From NCBI RefSeq assembly GCF_001953635.1, contig NZ_MEJH01000009.1, forward strand, positions 1 through 64,000: DNA of 64,000 bases, written 5' to 3'. This DNA comes from Alteromonas abrolhosensis (GTDB taxonomy: Bacteria > Pseudomonadota > Gammaproteobacteria > Enterobacterales > Alteromonadaceae). The position numbers were made by a program, and so were the translations under genes. Shown piece after piece: positions 62,773 through 64,000 of this stretch (positions are counted from its first letter, which is position 1; each line of letters starts with the position of its first letter). The notes under the pieces are model-generated. The model worked only from the letters and a program-made list of their open reading frames with translations. It was not told the origin of the DNA and did not search any database.

Positions 62773-62808
62773 AATAGCCTCCAGTGAGGGGTTAATTGTT
62801 ATTAATTT

Positions 62809-63540
62809 CTATTCTTCGTCAGCTTGCCACGACTTCATTCGTGATTTGAGTTTTAACATGGCCTGACTGTGAATTTGACTGACTCTCGACTCACTTACAT
62901 CAAGAACCTCACCAATTTCTCTAAGGTTCAGCTCTTCATCATAATACAGCGAAAGTACAATCGCTTCTCTTTCAGGTAATGTCGTAATTGCATGGGCAAG
63001 CGCCTTTTGGAAAGCGCCTTGCATCAAATCTTCTAGTGGTGCGTCGCTACCTCGATTTTGCTCTGTCGATATAACATCTTCCGACACACCTAAATCTTCA
63101 ATACCTACCAGCTTTCCGGCATTTACTTCATTAAGCATTTGGTGATAGTCCTGCAAGCTAACATTCAGCTTATCAGCAATATCAGAATCTCTCGCATCTC
63201 GCCCAGTTTCGCTCTCTACTTGCGAGATTGCCTCAGTAATGGCTCTACCATTTCTGTGAACTGAACGCGGCGTCCAATCCCCTTTGCGAATTTCGTCTAA
63301 CATAGCACCGCGGATGCGAATACCTGCAAAGGTTTCGAAGCTGGCACCCTTGGAGCCATCAAAGTTTCGAGCTGCTTCTAATAACCCAATCATGCCTGAT
63401 TGAATTAGGTCGTCTACAAGAACACTAGCCGGCAATCGCGCTATCAAGTGATGCGCTATACGCTTAACCAATGGCGCGTGTCGTTCGACTAACTGCGCTT
63501 TATCGGTTTGTTGTTGATAAGCGGCTGCCTTGCTGTTCAA
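62809..63540 (-). CDS. fliA: flagellar sigma factor FliA (sigma-28)
   Basis: 243 residues with sigma-70 regions 2 (DDLIQSGMIGLLEAARNFDGSKGASFETFAGIRIRGAM; about 40-78), 3 and 4 (LPEREAIVLSLYYDEELNLREIGEVLDVSESRVSQIHSQA; about 185-228). Directs late flagellar and chemotaxis genes. The start overlaps the flhG stop as ATGA. Confidence 0.96.
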   Translation of the reverse strand: MNSKAAAYQQQTDKAQLVERHAPLVKRIAHHLIARLPASVLVDDLIQSGMIGLLEAARNFDGSKGASFETFAGIRIRGAMLDEIRKGDWTPRSVHRNGRAITEAISQVESETGRDARDSDIADKLNVSLQDYHQMLNEVNAGKLVGIEDLGVSEDVISTEQNRGSDAPLEDLMQGAFQKALAHAITTLPEREAIVLSLYYDEELNLREIGEVLDVSESRVSQIHSQAMLKLKSRMKSWQADEE

Positions 63541-64000
63541 CGCTGACTTCCTACGGCTTTTTCTGCAACTAACTGTTCAATAAAGAACTCTAAATGGCCA
63601 CCTGGCTGCGCTGGGATAGGCCATGTTAAGGCTTTACTTGCCAGCTGAGTAATTGCAACGGCGGCCGGAGAACCTGGGTATGCATCAACAATAGCAGTTT
63701 GCTTACGTACGGCTTTACGAATATTTTCGTCAAACGGCACCGTCGCCACTAATTCTAGTGCAACATCTAAAAAACGCCCTGTCACTTTGCTTAATTTGCT
63801 AAATAACTCCTGCCCTTCTCGCACGTCACGTACCATATTGGCCACAACCTTGAAGCGAAAAACGCCGTGCTCTCTATTTAGAATCTTTATCAATGCGTAA
63901 GCATCTGTCAATGATGTAGGTTCATCACACACAACAACCATGATGTCTTGTGCCGCTTTTGAGAAGCTCAACACCATGTCTGAAATACCCGCCGCCGTAT
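63537..64000 (-). CDS. flhG: FlhG (FleN/MinD-like) flagellar number regulator, C-terminal part
   Basis: The last 153 or so codons of a MinD/ParA-type ATPase, cut by the window edge; the ATG at 63977 is internal because GISD precedes MVLSFSKAAQDIMVVVCDEP in frame. Includes PTSLTDAYALIKILN and NMVRDVREGQELF. FlhG limits flagella to one per pole, with FlhF expected upstream outside the window. Confidence 0.9.
   Translation of the reverse strand, partial: TAAGISDMVLSFSKAAQDIMVVVCDEPTSLTDAYALIKILNREHGVFRFKVVANMVRDVREGQELFSKLSKVTGRFLDVALELVATVPFDENIRKAVRKQTAIVDAYPGSPAAVAITQLASKALTWPIPAQPGGHLEFFIEQLVAEKAVGSQR

Overview
This window is a piece of chromosome from a marine gammaproteobacterium of the Alteromonas group. 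That assignment rests on protein character (PhhR, PspF-Sap, ParC/ParP, OadGAB, a DUF3450/TtpC-type TonB2 system, TonB-dependent receptors), on mid-40s percent GC judged by eye, and on gene order. No database search was possible, so the genus is an inference. Almost everything is core housekeeping sequence. Accessory DNA is limited to an IS3-family end at the left edge and two small non-coding elements with terminal inverted repeats.

Left part (1-10.8 kb): the 3' end of an IS3 transposase abuts a TonB2-type energy-transduction operon on the minus strand (DUF3450, TtpC, ExbB, ExbD, TonB, TPR protein). Its tonB is interrupted by an in-frame TAG. A methyltransferase, a large TonB-dependent receptor and tryptophan 2,3-dioxygenase follow.

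10.9-18.3 kb: a ComFB-family gene converges on the 4.5S RNA gene. An amino-acid catabolism block comes next: Leu/Phe/Val dehydrogenase divergent from an Lrp-type regulator, maleylacetoacetate isomerase, fumarylacetoacetase, the TyrR/PhhR regulator and phenylalanine 4-hydroxylase. Candidate PhhR (TyrR-type) boxes precede phhA, phhR and the fah-maiA pair, so these probably form one small regulon. HPPD, homogentisate dioxygenase and PhhB are not in the window.

18.4-26.7 kb: the phage-shock operon pspABC, with a sigma-54-like promoter, is divergent from pspF, which leads directly into sapABCDF. 26.8-31.1 kb: the sodium-pumping oxaloacetate decarboxylase oadGAB and an acyl-CoA thioesterase whose 3' end lies inside an inverted-repeat element. 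31.2-35.9 kb: tRNA-Ser, two identical tRNA-Arg, csrA, alaS and recX. The tRNA promoter and the 4.5S RNA promoter share almost the same discriminator and start region.

35.9-50.8 kb: a COG3146/DUF482 protein, an M13 metallopeptidase lipoprotein, a BetI-like regulator with a TonB receptor and a palindromic operator, a SulP transporter with a beta-carbonic anhydrase beside a divergent OxyR-like regulator that lacks the peroxidatic cysteine, MetR, a chemoreceptor, a second inverted-repeat element, PpnP and a DUF938 methyltransferase. 50.8-55.6 kb: the methionine operon metA-metH(N)-metH(C), with methionine synthase split at a domain boundary and a MetJ-box array upstream.

55.6-64 kb: the polar chemotaxis/flagellar operon flhG (partial), fliA, cheY, cheZ, cheA, cheB, parC, parP, cheW, DUF2802. 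CheA carries three copies of a short acidic motif in its linker. The best candidates for new biology are the two nested inverted-repeat elements, the amber-split tonB, and the CheA linker repeats in the ParC/ParP context.
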